A stretch of 64,000 bases of DNA from Acidobacteriaceae bacterium. Lineage in GTDB: Bacteria; Acidobacteriota; Terriglobia; Terriglobales; Acidobacteriaceae. This document shows positions 19,644-29,029 of this stretch, piece by piece; the stretch's first letter is position 1; the number at the start of each line of letters is the position of its first letter. The translations under genes and the position numbers were made by a program. Under the pieces are notes generated by a model. It worked only from the letters and a program-made list of their open reading frames with translations. It had not been told where the DNA came from and did no database searches. The stretch is from the NCBI GenBank assembly GCA_903642235.1, contig CAHJWL010000009.1:62001-126000 (forward strand). The letters run 5' to 3'.

Positions 19644-20004
19644 GTGAAGTCTCCGATCGAGGTCGAGGATAGCAGAGGAGGGTGGCCGGTGCGCCAGCGG
19701 CAAGCCTGCCCACCCCTGCGTTTGTGATCCAAAATCTTCGATTCAGGGCGCTTAGGCCCGGATCGACACTGTGAGTAACCTGCACGAAGGACACGGTGTG
19801 CTCTGCCCGGCTGATGTCTCTGACCTGAGCGATCGCTTAGACGTCATGGTACCGGATCAACCGGCGAGGTGCGCCAGCCAGGGTTGGCTGCGCGGCGAGT
19901 GTTTCTCCCGATGCTGTGCTGCTGTTCGGCTGCAGTGCTGGCCATTTCCCTTGAGTGAAAGTTGCACGAAGAGTGCGGCCCCGACTGTACCTTCGGAGAG
20001 ATGC
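19644..20004. other. Intergenic region without a gene
   Basis: About 360 bases between ssb and a small membrane protein gene, both on the minus strand. I find no credible coding frame, RNA gene or repeat. The frames crossing it have shadow-type composition. It must hold the ssb promoter near 19650-19750, but I cannot point to boxes with confidence. Confidence 0.4.
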
Positions 20005-20229
20005 TTAGCGGCGGACGTCGCCGATGAGCTTGAGGGTGGCGAGCAGAAGTGTGAGCAGGCCGGTTGGGACACAGCCAAGAGCAAAGACCAGGGCGAGCCA
20101 GCCAGAGTTGGTCTGCGGGCCGTGCGGAGTATAGCCGCCGAAGAACCAGGCGACCGAGCCGGCGCAGAGGGCGCCAACCGAGAGGATGCTCAAGCCGGTG
20201 ATGAGAAGTTTGCGGGTGTCAGACTGCAT
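20005..20229 (-). CDS. Small two-helix membrane protein
   Basis: A 74-residue protein with two predicted membrane helices (about residues 8-31 and 43-67), separated by a short loop containing FFGGYTPHGPQTNSGW, and ending in GDVRR. I do not recognise the family. It lies downstream of the DUF420 and heme O synthase genes on the same strand, so a minor role in cytochrome oxidase assembly is possible but unproven. Frame, hydrophobicity and context support a real gene; no homology was tested. Confidence 0.55.
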   Translation of the reverse strand: MQSDTRKLLITGLSILSVGALCAGSVAWFFGGYTPHGPQTNSGWLALVFALGCVPTGLLTLLLATLKLIGDVRR

Positions 20230-20285
20230 GGTTCAGGGCGAACTTTCTTCGGGCGGCGGATGACTTGGGCGAGCGACCGGACAGA

Positions 20286-20360
20286 AGGTCGGAGAAGAAT
20301 GACTTCCGCGGGATAAGACGGGAAGGCAAAGCAGATCCCTCCGGGATGACAACAAAAAGA
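20286..20360. repeat. Dispersed hairpin repeat
   Basis: The core GCAGATCCCTCCGGGATGACA (20331-20351) contains the small palindrome ATCCC-TCC-GGGAT. It has the same stem and GATGACAAC tail as copies near 21008 and 21036, with different loop bases. It sits between two minus-strand genes and codes for nothing visible. Confidence 0.7.
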
Positions 20361-20396
20361 TGGGCATGTCCTGGCCCATAATCGTGGAGCGAATGA

Positions 20397-20954
20397 CTAT
20401 CGATAGACGGCGAGCATGGCATATACGACCACGCCGCTTACAGACACGTAAAGCCAGATGGGATAGGTGTAACGGGCAAGCCGCTTGTGGGCGGCGAAGC
20501 GGCCGGAGAGCGAAAGAAAGAAGGTCACAAGGATCATGGGAAGCGCGATGACGGAGGCGAGGATGTGCGGCGTGAGCAGGATCCAGAGATATACGAAGCG
20601 AGCCGTGCCGTGGCCGGGGAAGCGGGCATCGCCATGAAGCGCGTGGTTGGTGATGTACGCGACAAGGAAGAGCGAAGAGAACAGGAACGCGGTGAACATG
20701 CTGTTGCGGTGTGCGGTGATGGCCCGATGGCGGATGTAATAGAGCCCGAAGAGCAGAGCGACCGTGCAGCAGGTATTAAGGGCGGCGTTGAGCGCCGGCA
20801 GAAAGGTGAGGTGTGTGCCGGCCACATCGATCGGGGCATGGAAGTAGACGAGCCAGGCCAGGAAAGCGCTTGCCGCGGCGGAGACAGCGACGATACCGGC
20901 GATGATCGACGGCGGCGTTCTGTAGGTGACGGGCTCGAGCGTTGCGGAGGGCAT
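20397..20954 (-). CDS. DUF420 membrane protein, cytochrome oxidase assembly
   Basis: A 185-residue integral membrane protein with five hydrophobic segments, belonging to the DUF420 family (related to Bacillus CtaM/YozB), which is linked to maturation of haem-copper oxidases. Histidines conserved in the family appear in LVYFHAPIDVAGTHL, YYIRHRAITAHRNSM, YITNHALHGDARFPG and LLTPHILASV, consistent with haem or copper handling in the membrane. The heme O synthase gene lies 111 bases upstream on the same strand, separated by tandem hairpin repeats, which supports the oxidase-assembly assignment. Confidence 0.85.
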   Translation of the reverse strand: MPSATLEPVTYRTPPSIIAGIVAVSAAASAFLAWLVYFHAPIDVAGTHLTFLPALNAALNTCCTVALLFGLYYIRHRAITAHRNSMFTAFLFSSLFLVAYITNHALHGDARFPGHGTARFVYLWILLTPHILASVIALPMILVTFFLSLSGRFAAHKRLARYTYPIWLYVSVSGVVVYAMLAVYR

Positions 20955-21004
20955 GGGGGCTTTCGGGGTGAGAGGATGTTTTTAAAATGGGTCAAAGCAA
21001 AGGC

Positions 21005-21060
21005 AACAACAGATCCCTACGGGATGACAACCAAAAGCTCCCTGCGGGATGACAACCAAG
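21005..21060. repeat. Tandem dispersed hairpin repeats
   Basis: Two copies in direct tandem: CAGATCCCTACGGGATGACA near 21010 and GCTCCCTGCGGGATGACAAC near 21037. The stems TCCC/GGGA are kept while the loop changes (TAC, TGC). They lie in the 111-base gap between cyoE and the DUF420 gene. Confidence 0.75.
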
Positions 21061-21065
21061 AAAAG

Positions 21066-22037
21066 TTAGAAGAGCAGGCGGCCCTGTGCGTTCAGGATCA
21101 TGGCGGCAAGCAGCAGGGGCAGATAGATGACGGAGACGCGCAAGAGATCGCGCGCCAGGGTACGTGACTTGGGGCCGAGCGGCGCGCGCAGGATGCCGGC
21201 AAAGCGAAGCGTAAATCCGAGATAGACGAGGCCGAGAAGCACGGCGACAACGGCGTAGGGCTTGCCGGTGATGCCGAGCCAGGTGGTCCAGAGAGAGACG
21301 GGGATCATGAGGACGGCGTAGAAGACGCTCTGCAGAACGGTGGCGCGGGCGGCGTCTTCGATAGGCTGCTGCGCGGCGGTAACCTGGATGCCCCCGCGGC
21401 GATAGTCATCCCGGTAGAGCCAGCCGATCGCCATGAAATGGGGGAACTGCCAGACGAAGAGAACGGCAAAGAGAGCGACGCCGGGCCACTCAATCAGGCC
21501 ACGGGCGGCCGTCCACCCGATGAGCGGCGGCAGGGCCCCGGGAAAGGCGCCGATGAAGGTGTTCAGCGTCGTAATGCGCTTGAGCGGAGTGTAGATGCCG
21601 ACGTATCCGGCGGCGGTGAGAAGTGTAAGTGTGCCTGTGATGGGGTTGGTCACATGGACGAGGTACAGCGTGCCGAGGACGATGGCTGTGAAGCCGATCA
21701 GAAGGCCGTGCGGAAACGAGATGCGGCCGGCGGCCATTGGCCGAGACGCGGTACGCTGCATGGTTGCGTCGGAGCGGTGTTCGAGCGCCTGATTCAGAAC
21801 GGAGGAGCCAGCCGTAACCGCGGCGATGCCGATCATGGCCTCAACCAGGCTGATATGGAAGGGACTGATGCCGCTGCGCAGCGAGCCGAGATAGAAGCCG
21901 GCCGCGGCCGTAATCACGACCATGGTGGAGACACGTGGCTTGAAGAGTGTGGCGTAGTCCGCGAGGAGCGAAGGAGACGCGGTGGCGGCCTCTGCGCGCG
22001 GAGCTTGCTCGGGAGAGGATGTCGCTGTGAGGGCCAC
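21066..22037 (-). CDS. cyoE: Protoheme IX farnesyltransferase (heme O synthase)
   Basis: Polytopic membrane UbiA-type prenyltransferase that attaches farnesyl to haem B, making haem O for terminal oxidases. The 323-residue product shows LFKPRVSTMVVITAAAGF at the start of the fold, the prenyl-diphosphate binding motif NQALEHRSDATMQRTASRPM, and the second aspartate-rich region FMAIGWLYRDDYRRGG. Family-typical length and about eight to nine membrane segments. CtaA and the oxidase subunits are not in the window. Likely co-transcribed with the DUF420 gene, despite the repeats between them. Confidence 0.94.
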   Translation of the reverse strand: MALTATSSPEQAPRAEAATASPSLLADYATLFKPRVSTMVVITAAAGFYLGSLRSGISPFHISLVEAMIGIAAVTAGSSVLNQALEHRSDATMQRTASRPMAAGRISFPHGLLIGFTAIVLGTLYLVHVTNPITGTLTLLTAAGYVGIYTPLKRITTLNTFIGAFPGALPPLIGWTAARGLIEWPGVALFAVLFVWQFPHFMAIGWLYRDDYRRGGIQVTAAQQPIEDAARATVLQSVFYAVLMIPVSLWTTWLGITGKPYAVVAVLLGLVYLGFTLRFAGILRAPLGPKSRTLARDLLRVSVIYLPLLLAAMILNAQGRLLF

Positions 22038-22102
22038 ACCTAGAGTTTATCGCGTCAGGCCCTGGACGGGCGGAAACTCTGCGCGCCGGTGTAGTAGCAA
22101 TG

Positions 22103-22148
22103 AAAAAGCCCGTATGCCCGGCGAGAGATCCGCTCGCGGGCATACGGG
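22103..22148 (-). terminator. Rho-independent terminator of the PEP-CTERM gene
   Basis: A perfect 12-bp inverted repeat, CCCGTATGCCCG (22109-22120) with CGGGCATACGGG (22137-22148). It extends past one bulged base to about 16 bp, with a 7-base loop. On the minus strand the stem is followed by CTTTTTCA, a U-run, as expected for termination of the gene ending at 22188. Confidence 0.88.
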
Positions 22149-22187
22149 ATGGGTTCTGCTCCAAAGCCGTCTACCGTACCGCTCTAC

Positions 22188-22823
22188 TCAGGCGGAGCGG
22201 CGGAAGCGGCGGCCGAGACCGACCAGTCCGGTGAGACCTGTCCCAAGCAGAGCGAAGGTGGAGGGTTCGGGAACTGGCGCGGGATCGTCGAAGCTGGTGT
22301 CTGTGAAGCCTTCAACGAGGATGTTGACCGGGCTTCCGGCGCCTTTGTAGTTGCCGGGGTGGGTGTCGTTCAGGACGAGGATGAGGTCCTTGTTTGTGGG
22401 GGCGATGACCTGGAAGGTGACTGCGTTGACCCCGAAGTAGTTGGGGCTGGATCCGGCGTCGCCCAGGTAATGGAGAGCTTCGTTGGCCGGGTCATAGCTG
22501 CCCGCGTAGGCCGAAAGGAAGTTGTCGCTGCTGGCGGCGTAGTCAAAGATCGAGATCTGCAGATACGGTGTCTGTGCAAGCGAGGCGGCGGAGAAGTCAA
22601 AGGTGGCGTACTCATACTGCGTGGTCACGTTGAGAACACCGGGGAAGGTCTTCTTTGCGGACCAGTCAGAGGGTGTGCCGGAGCGGCTGAGACGGCCAGT
22701 CTGAACTTGAGATCCGGCGGGGACCTTAGTGTCGAATTGCATGATCGTCTCTGCGGTGGCGGCGGCGGTGGAGAGAGTGGCAAGAGCACAGACGGCAGAG
22801 AGAAGCATCTTTGAGGCGTTCAT
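22188..22823 (-). CDS. PEP-CTERM sorting domain protein
   Basis: A 211-residue exported protein: a signal peptide ends near TAAATA (residues 18-23), and a mature beta-rich domain follows. The C-terminus has VPEPSTFALLGTGLTGLVG then LGRRFRRSA, the tripartite PEP motif, hydrophobic helix and Arg-rich tail recognised by exosortase. Such proteins are sorted to the cell surface, often with exopolysaccharide. No exosortase gene is in the window. The function of the mature domain is unknown. A strong terminator lies 40 bases downstream, so it is the last gene of its transcript. Confidence 0.92.
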   Translation of the reverse strand: MNASKMLLSAVCALATLSTAAATAETIMQFDTKVPAGSQVQTGRLSRSGTPSDWSAKKTFPGVLNVTTQYEYATFDFSAASLAQTPYLQISIFDYAASSDNFLSAYAGSYDPANEALHYLGDAGSSPNYFGVNAVTFQVIAPTNKDLILVLNDTHPGNYKGAGSPVNILVEGFTDTSFDDPAPVPEPSTFALLGTGLTGLVGLGRRFRRSA

Positions 22824-22923
22824 GGTGTCTCCTGGAAGGGGTGGTGCGGCATGTGGAACAGAGGTGAGGTGCGGGAGAGCCCTGCGGCGGACTCTCCCTT
22901 TCCGTGGCGACCGGAGAATTAAG

Positions 22924-24801
22924 CTACTTCACGGCCTGCGCCGCCTGCACGGCGGGAAGCGCCATGAGGATGCCGTAGCCGCTGTCGCGATCGACACCTG
23001 CGGCCATGTTGTCGACCGTGGTCGTGTGTAGAATCTTGATGATCTGCGTGTTGGTGAGCGAGGGATGCGCCGACTTCACCAGTGCCGCGATGGCAGCTGC
23101 GTGGGGTGCGGCGGCGGAGGTGCCGAAGAAGGGAGCGAAGGCTGGTGTTTTGGCGAAGACGCCGTCCGCGGCGGTCGCGTCCGGCTTCTGCAGGGTTACG
23201 CCACCCTTGGCCGCATAGGTGAACTTGCCGGGCGTGATGGCGGTGCCGTCCGGGTTGAAGAAGATCTTGCGTGGGCCGTCCGAGCTGAAGACCTCGACCG
23301 GATTGGCTGGGCCGGTGAAGGGTTTCACGCCCGTGCGGGCGCTGTTCCAGTAGGTTGCCGCCAGGGTAAAGGTGTTTTTGCCGGCGTTGTGGCCGAAGGT
23401 GGCGCTGGCCGTGCCGATCGCAAGCGTAGCGCGCTCGGTGTCGATGTGAAAGGCGCGCGTCGCGCCCTTGTAGAGCGCTACAACGACCTGATCGCCGGCA
23501 GCCGGGCAATAGCCGGTTGGCGTCTTGCTGGCGCAGCGGGCGGGGGCGCTGGGGGAGACGTACTCAAATGGATCCTGCGTGCCGTTCTGCGTGTCTGTGC
23601 TGGCGCCCTTCACTGTTGTTCCGGTGGCATCAAGGATGTAGAGGTCGTAGTCGTCGGCAGCGCCGCCGAGAGGATCGGACCAGTGCAGCCCGACTCCTGA
23701 ATCGGCTTCCGTGGTGAGGGTGTCTGAGAGCTGGGGAGCGCTGACGGAGCCGAAGTTGTGCAGTTTGCCCAGGCCGGGTACAGTGCCGCCGCTGCGGAAG
23801 TCTCCGTCCCAGGTGCCGGAGGTGCCGGAGGTCAGATTGCCGGAGTTGGCCGCGGAGGAGAAGTAGATTCCGCCATCAGCGGTGATGTCATTGACGGCCT
23901 GTGCGACGATGCCATCCTGGTAGACCGGTTCGTCGCCGTAGCTGACATCGTCGACGATGATGTCGCAGTGATAGGTGAAGCGAAGGGCGCGGATATTGTC
24001 GGCGAAGGTGTCTTCGCCGGTAAAGGCGGTGGCGAAGAAGAGGTGGGCGGCCGGTGCGAGATCGTGCACGATCTCCATCATGGCTGTGCCTTCATCTTCG
24101 CCGCTGGCGGGACCGGCCTGGCCGGGCAGAACCGTTACGTTCGCCGGCAGATCGCCGCTGGCGATGAGGGCCGCCACGCGTGCGGGGCTGGCACTATCCG
24201 AGAGAACACCTACGTTGATGCCGGAGCCGGTGACGCCCAGCGCGACGGCCTTATTTGCCGTGTGCGCGATGTAGCCCTGCGAGGTCACGGAGCCGACGTT
24301 GGTGTGGGCGTATGCGGCCTCACGCAACGCGTGCACGTCGGTGCTGCTCGCAAGCGTGAGCAGGTCTGCGGCTGCGACGTGGGTGTTCAGGCGACGGGCG
24401 GCAAAGGCAGTCTGTGGCGCGGGACCGTCGATCTGTTCGGCGGTGCTCATGACGCGGCTGCTCATGAGAGAGGGCGAAAGATCGGCGTGGAGGGAAACAA
24501 CGACCTTGCCGGTTGCATCGATTGCGCCTGGATTGATGAACCTCGCCATGCTGCCGAGCGGTTGATGGTGCGCCTGCCGCGAGAGAAGAATGAGGTTGAA
24601 CGACATTTTCTTCTCGGCATCGGTGAAGGTGTCCTTGAATGCGGCGATCTCGGCTAATTGCTTCTGCGCAGCGGGCGAAAGCACGGCAGTGCTTTGCGCG
24701 CCGGCTGGAGCCAAGGAGCCGGCAACCAGGGCCAGCGCGGGGAGGATGAGGCTGAGCCGGCATGGAGACCAACCAGCGAGGGGAACGAGCAAACGATGCA
24801 T
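22924..24801 (-). CDS. Secreted subtilase-like (S8/S53) serine peptidase
   Basis: A 625-residue exported peptidase with a signal peptide ending near APAGAQS (31-37). The subtilisin-fold boxes are INVGVLSDS with Asp202, ASGEDEGTAMMEIVHDLAPA where Glu237 stands where subtilisins have the HGT histidine, and FFGTSAAAPHAAA with Ser562. A Glu-Asp-Ser set is the sedolisin-type arrangement known from acid-active peptidases, though here it is inferred by eye. A beta-rich insert lies at about 330-520. The ATG at 24801 has GGAG 9 bases upstream. It precedes the PEP-CTERM gene on the same strand. Confidence 0.82.
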   Translation of the reverse strand: MHRLLVPLAGWSPCRLSLILPALALVAGSLAPAGAQSTAVLSPAAQKQLAEIAAFKDTFTDAEKKMSFNLILLSRQAHHQPLGSMARFINPGAIDATGKVVVSLHADLSPSLMSSRVMSTAEQIDGPAPQTAFAARRLNTHVAAADLLTLASSTDVHALREAAYAHTNVGSVTSQGYIAHTANKAVALGVTGSGINVGVLSDSASPARVAALIASGDLPANVTVLPGQAGPASGEDEGTAMMEIVHDLAPAAHLFFATAFTGEDTFADNIRALRFTYHCDIIVDDVSYGDEPVYQDGIVAQAVNDITADGGIYFSSAANSGNLTSGTSGTWDGDFRSGGTVPGLGKLHNFGSVSAPQLSDTLTTEADSGVGLHWSDPLGGAADDYDLYILDATGTTVKGASTDTQNGTQDPFEYVSPSAPARCASKTPTGYCPAAGDQVVVALYKGATRAFHIDTERATLAIGTASATFGHNAGKNTFTLAATYWNSARTGVKPFTGPANPVEVFSSDGPRKIFFNPDGTAITPGKFTYAAKGGVTLQKPDATAADGVFAKTPAFAPFFGTSAAAPHAAAIAALVKSAHPSLTNTQIIKILHTTTVDNMAAGVDRDSGYGILMALPAVQAAQAVK

Positions 24802-25180
24802 TGGGGAGCTCTCCTTGAAGTCACAACCATCCGCTACACACAGCTGCCGCGCCGTTCCGAAACGGCCTGTTCTCTTCCGTCTCCGACCAGGAGAGACAAC
24901 ACTCCGGATCGGCTGGCGTTCCAAACGCATGCATGTAGTCGTGAGCAGGAGTGTACCGGCAGACATCGGAAGCGGAAACGTGAATTATTTTGCAACATGG
25001 CATTATGGAAAGTGTCCGCAGGTTGCTCTGCACCGGCTTTGACCGCGCTTCGCGATGCGGCTGTGCCAGGCGGAGCGATGGGGTCGTTGACCGCATCCTT
25101 TGCCGGCTGCTAGCGTTCGCTGTGCTCCCGCGGAACCCAGAGGCGATGCTGAATGCGCGGACGCGGCACGGGGAGTGACG
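24802..25180. other. Divergent intergenic region, peptidase / glpK
   Basis: About 380 bases between divergent genes, so promoters for both should lie here. No gene is seen. There is a short hairpin CCGTT-CCGA-AACGG near 24852-24866 and an AT-rich patch near 24980-25015 (GAATTATTTTGCAACATGGC) that is the best promoter candidate, but I cannot assign -35/-10 boxes to either strand with confidence. Confidence 0.4.
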
Positions 25181-26674
25181 ATGATGGAGCGGCGGTTTGT
25201 TCTGGCTCTTGATCAGGGAACCACAAGTTCACGGGCGCTGGTGATTGATGAGAGTGGCGAGGTCGCGGCGACAGCGCAGCGCGGCTTCGAACAGATCTTT
25301 CCCCAGCCGGGCTGGGTGGAACACGATCCGATTCATTTATGGTCCTCCGAGATTGGTGTGGCGGCGGAGGCGCTCGCGCATGCAGGGCTCGAGACCACGG
25401 ATATCGCGGCGGTGGGCATCGTAAACCAGCGGGAGACGACGCTGGTCTGGGATCGCAGAACGGGTGAGCCGGTCTATAACGCGATCGTCTGGCAGGATCG
25501 GCGGACCTCAGGCTTCTGCGAGCGGCTGCGCGCCGAAGGCCATGAGCCGATGATCCAGGCGCGGACCGGGCTGCTGGCGGACGCGTACTTTTCCGCGAGC
25601 AAGCTGCGCTGGATCCTCGATGAAGTCGAGGGTGTGCGGGCGCGGGCCGAGCGCGGCGAGCTCTGCTTTGGCAACGTGGACAGCTGGCTGGTGTGGCGGC
25701 TGACCGAGGGCGAGCGGCATGTGACGGACGTGACGAATGCCTCGCGCACCATGCTGTTCAACATCCACACTATGGCGTGGGATGACGATCTGCTGGAGCT
25801 GCTGCGGATCCCGCGGTCCATGCTGCCGGAGGTAGTGGATTCAAGCTGCGTATGCGGGATGACGAAGGCTGGAATTCCGGGCATTCCGATCGCCGGTATT
25901 GCAGGAGATCAGCAGGCGGCGCTGTTCGGACAGATGTGCACGTCGCCCGGGATGGTGAAGTGCACCTTCGGCACCGGCAGCTTCATGCTGCTCGAAACGG
26001 GAACCGATCCGATGCCGTCGAAGAACCGCCTGCTCACGACAGTGGCATGGCGACGAGACGGTCGTGTCGAGTACGCGCTTGAAGGCAGCATGCTGATGGC
26101 GGGCGCGGTGGTGCAGTGGCTGCGCGACGGGCTGGGCATCATCCGCCGATCAAGCGAGGTGGAGGCGTTGGCGGCTTCCGTGCCTGACTCCGGCGGCGTT
26201 GTGATGGTGCCCGCATTTGCCGGTCTGGGCGCGCCGCGATGGGACGGGAACGCACGTGGCGCGCTGCTGGGGATGACGCGGGGAACGACAAAGGCGCACA
26301 TCGCGCGCGCGGCTCTCGAGGGTATCGCGCTGCAGGTGGTGGATGTACTTGAAGCGATGCAGGCGGACTCTGGCCTGCCGTTGAAGGAGCTGCGGGTGGA
26401 TGGCGGAGCCTCCGCAAATGACATGCTGATGCAGCTGCAGGCGGATCTGCTGGATGTGCGCGTGGTGCGGCCACGCAACACGGAGACGACAGCGATGGGT
26501 GCGGCGTACCTGGCGGGTCTGAGCGTCGGCTACTGGCAATCGCCGCAGGCGATCGCGCAGCAGTGGAGGGCGGAGCGTGTGTTCGAACCGAAGATGACGG
26601 AGACGGAGAGGTCGGCGATGCGCGAACGATGGAATCAGGCACTGGGAAGGGCGACGGGATGGGAGCAGCCATGA
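25181..26674 (+). CDS. glpK: Glycerol kinase
   Basis: Phosphorylates glycerol to sn-glycerol 3-phosphate with ATP, trapping glycerol in the cytosol. The 497-residue FGGY-family product begins with [16 protein letters not shown] (phosphate-1 motif) and contains [17 protein letters not shown], the [14 protein letters not shown] phosphate-2 region and [18 protein letters not shown] with its adenosine-binding region. ATG at 25181 follows GGGAG by 5 bases; a second ATG is one codon further. The stop overlaps the glpD start in an ATGA, so the two are translationally coupled. First gene of the glpKDF operon. Confidence 0.97.
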   Translation: MMERRFVLALDQGTTSSRALVIDESGEVAATAQRGFEQIFPQPGWVEHDPIHLWSSEIGVAAEALAHAGLETTDIAAVGIVNQRETTLVWDRRTGEPVYNAIVWQDRRTSGFCERLRAEGHEPMIQARTGLLADAYFSASKLRWILDEVEGVRARAERGELCFGNVDSWLVWRLTEGERHVTDVTNASRTMLFNIHTMAWDDDLLELLRIPRSMLPEVVDSSCVCGMTKAGIPGIPIAGIAGDQQAALFGQMCTSPGMVKCTFGTGSFMLLETGTDPMPSKNRLLTTVAWRRDGRVEYALEGSMLMAGAVVQWLRDGLGIIRRSSEVEALAASVPDSGGVVMVPAFAGLGAPRWDGNARGALLGMTRGTTKAHIARAALEGIALQVVDVLEAMQADSGLPLKELRVDGGASANDMLMQLQADLLDVRVVRPRNTETTAMGAAYLAGLSVGYWQSPQAIAQQWRAERVFEPKMTETERSAMRERWNQALGRATGWEQP

Positions 26675-28272
26675 TGCTTGATCGGCCCGCTCTGCTGCGC
26701 GAGGCAGGGGGATCGGCGGTGTGGGATGTGGTGGTGATCGGTGGCGGCGCGACCGGTCTTGGCACGGCTGTTGAGGCTGCCTCACGCGGGTACAGGACTC
26801 TGCTGCTCGAACGCGACGATTTTGCCAAGGGAACCAGCAGCCGCAGCACAAAGCTGGTGCACGGCGGTGTGCGCTATCTCGAACAGATGAACGTCACCCT
26901 GGTTCTGGACGCGCTGCGGGAGCGTGGCACCATGCTGCGAAACGCGCCGCACCTGGTGCGGCGGCAGCCGTTCATCGTGCCGATCTACCGTGCGATCGAT
27001 ACGCCTTACTTCGGTTTGGGGCTGAAGGTATACGAACGGATGTCGGGCAAGTTTTCGTTTGGCGCCTCGCGCATGCTGTCGCGTGCAGAGACAATCGAGC
27101 GCCTGCCGACAGTGGAGCGCACCGGCCTGCGCGGCGGCGTGCTGTACTTCGACGGGCAGTTTGACGATGCGCGCTACGCAATCGCGCTCCTGCTGACGCT
27201 CTTCGATCAGGGCGGCGCGGCGCTGAACCATGCGGGCGTGACCAAGGTGCTGGAGCGCGAGGGCCGGGCGACGGGCGTGCGGGTGCGCGACGAAGAGACG
27301 GGCAACGAGTTTGAGGTTCAGGCAAAGGCAGTGGTCAACGCGGCGGGCGTGTTTGCCGAGCAGGTCCTGCGGCTGGATGGCGAGCCGCGCGAGGAGCTGC
27401 TGGCGATCAGCCAGGGAACACATTTCGTGCTGCCGCCAGAGTTTCTGCCGGGGACGAATGCTCTGATGGTGCCAAAGACTGCCGACGGGCGCGTTCTCTT
27501 TGCGATTCCGTGGCACGAGCACCTAGTGGTTGGAACAACCGATGTGGGCGTGCCGCGCGCGGAGAACGAGCCACGATCGAGCGCAGAAGAGCAGCAGTTT
27601 CTGCGCGAGCACATCCGTCGCTACCTGGGCCGTACGGTACGCGAGGCCGATGTGCAGAGCATGTGGTCGGGTCTGCGGCCGCTGGTGAAGACCGGCAACG
27701 CGGCGACCTCGAAGATCTCACGCGACCACAAGGTGATGGTTGCGGGAAACAGGATGGTTACAATTGTCGGCGGGAAGTGGACGACTTACCGGCGCATGGG
27801 GCAGGACACCATCGACAAGGTGGCTGAGGTGTGTGGATGGACCCCTGTCGCTCCCAAGACCGAGACCTTGCGGCTGCATGGGGCTACGGACGGCGAAGCT
27901 GCGGCGCTTGGCGCTTGGGAGGGCGTCTACGGAACCGACAGCGAAGCGGTCCGTGCATTGAGCGACGAGGCGCCTAAGCTGGCGGAGCCGCTGCACCCGA
28001 GATTGCCGTACATGGGCCGGGATGCCCTGTGGGCCGTGCGCCACGAGATGGCACGGACAACGGAGGATGTGCTCGCACGGCGGCTGCGGGCGCTGTTTCT
28101 CGATGCAGACGCGGCGATCGAGATGGCGCCTGCGGTGGCCGCGCTGGTGGGTGCGGAGCTTGGCCGGGATGAAGGTGCTGTGCAGCAGGACCTGGCGGCT
28201 TTCCAGGCGATCGCCGAGGGTTACATTTACCGGGAGAGTGCGGGTGCGCCGGCTGCAGGGGAGAGAGCATGA
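26671..28272 (+). CDS. glpD: Glycerol-3-phosphate dehydrogenase (FAD)
   Basis: Oxidises sn-glycerol 3-phosphate to dihydroxyacetone phosphate, passing electrons to quinone; a peripheral inner-membrane flavoenzyme. The 533-residue product opens with the FAD-binding [20 protein letters not shown], then [32 protein letters not shown], and [20 protein letters not shown] in the C-terminal part, all GlpD family boxes. The start is set by the ATGA overlap with glpK and by GGGAG 5 bases upstream; the frame is open further up, inside glpK. It overlaps glpF by another ATGA. Confidence 0.96.
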   Translation: MMLDRPALLREAGGSAVWDVVVIGGGATGLGTAVEAASRGYRTLLLERDDFAKGTSSRSTKLVHGGVRYLEQMNVTLVLDALRERGTMLRNAPHLVRRQPFIVPIYRAIDTPYFGLGLKVYERMSGKFSFGASRMLSRAETIERLPTVERTGLRGGVLYFDGQFDDARYAIALLLTLFDQGGAALNHAGVTKVLEREGRATGVRVRDEETGNEFEVQAKAVVNAAGVFAEQVLRLDGEPREELLAISQGTHFVLPPEFLPGTNALMVPKTADGRVLFAIPWHEHLVVGTTDVGVPRAENEPRSSAEEQQFLREHIRRYLGRTVREADVQSMWSGLRPLVKTGNAATSKISRDHKVMVAGNRMVTIVGGKWTTYRRMGQDTIDKVAEVCGWTPVAPKTETLRLHGATDGEAAALGAWEGVYGTDSEAVRALSDEAPKLAEPLHPRLPYMGRDALWAVRHEMARTTEDVLARRLRALFLDADAAIEMAPAVAALVGAELGRDEGAVQQDLAAFQAIAEGYIYRESAGAPAAGERA

Positions 28273-29006
28273 ACGTTGCAGAGCCGTTCTGGGGAGAGTT
28301 CTTCGGGACGATGGTGGTGATCCTGCTCGGCAACGGCGTCGTTGCAGGCGTGCTTCTGGCGAGATCGAAGGCGCAGGGATCAGGCTGGCTCGCCATCACC
28401 ACAGGATGGGCAGTTGCTGTCTTTGCCGGTGTGGCGACGGCATCCGCCATGGGTGACTCGGACGCACATTTGAATCCGGCCTTTACTGTCGCTTCCGTAC
28501 TCATGACGGGCAACGCGTCGCGGCTGCTCACGTATATTCCCGCGCAGATTCTGGGTGCGTTCGTTGGCGCAGTGCTGGTCTGGCTGCAGTATAAGCTGCA
28601 CTGGGCAGAGACGCCGGAGCAGGAGCTGAAACTTGGTTGTTTCTCGACGTCGCCTGCCATTCGTAACCTTCGCTGGAACTTTCTCAGTGAGGTGCTGGCA
28701 ACGTTCGTCCTGGTGCTGGTCGCGACAGCCTTGCTTTCACGCCGGGTGTCGCCGGGCGGGCTTGCGCCGGGGCTGGGGCCGATGCTGATTGGCGCTCTGG
28801 TGTGGGGCATCGGTCTGTCGCTTGGAGGGAGCACAGGATACGCGATCAATCCGGCGCGCGATCTCGGGCCCCGGCTGGCGCACAGCCTGCTGCCGATCGC
28901 CGGCAAGGGAAGCTCAGACTGGAGCTATGCCTGGATTCCGATTGTTGGGCCGTGCGTTGGTGCCACACTGGCAGCCGCGTTTGTGCGGCTGTTCGGGGTT
29001 GTGTAG
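28269..29006 (+). CDS. glpF: Glycerol uptake facilitator (aquaglyceroporin)
   Basis: A 245-residue MIP-family channel for glycerol entry across the inner membrane. Six membrane helices and the two half-helix motifs are visible: HLNPAFT (NPA at 69-71) and YAINPARDLGPRLAH (NPA at 194-196). The Asp following NPAR is the residue that marks glycerol facilitators rather than water channels. It starts within the glpD stop codon (ATGA), completing a glpK-glpD-glpF operon whose products import, phosphorylate and oxidise glycerol. No GlpR-type regulator is adjacent. Confidence 0.95.
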   Translation: MNVAEPFWGEFFGTMVVILLGNGVVAGVLLARSKAQGSGWLAITTGWAVAVFAGVATASAMGDSDAHLNPAFTVASVLMTGNASRLLTYIPAQILGAFVGAVLVWLQYKLHWAETPEQELKLGCFSTSPAIRNLRWNFLSEVLATFVLVLVATALLSRRVSPGGLAPGLGPMLIGALVWGIGLSLGGSTGYAINPARDLGPRLAHSLLPIAGKGSSDWSYAWIPIVGPCVGATLAAAFVRLFGVV

Positions 29007-29029
29007 CAGACCTTTTCAGTTCATTAGCG

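Noticed and set aside
22137-22148. Possible attachment site or repeat unit
   Set aside because: It is one arm of a perfect hairpin followed by a U-run on the minus strand, so a terminator explains it.
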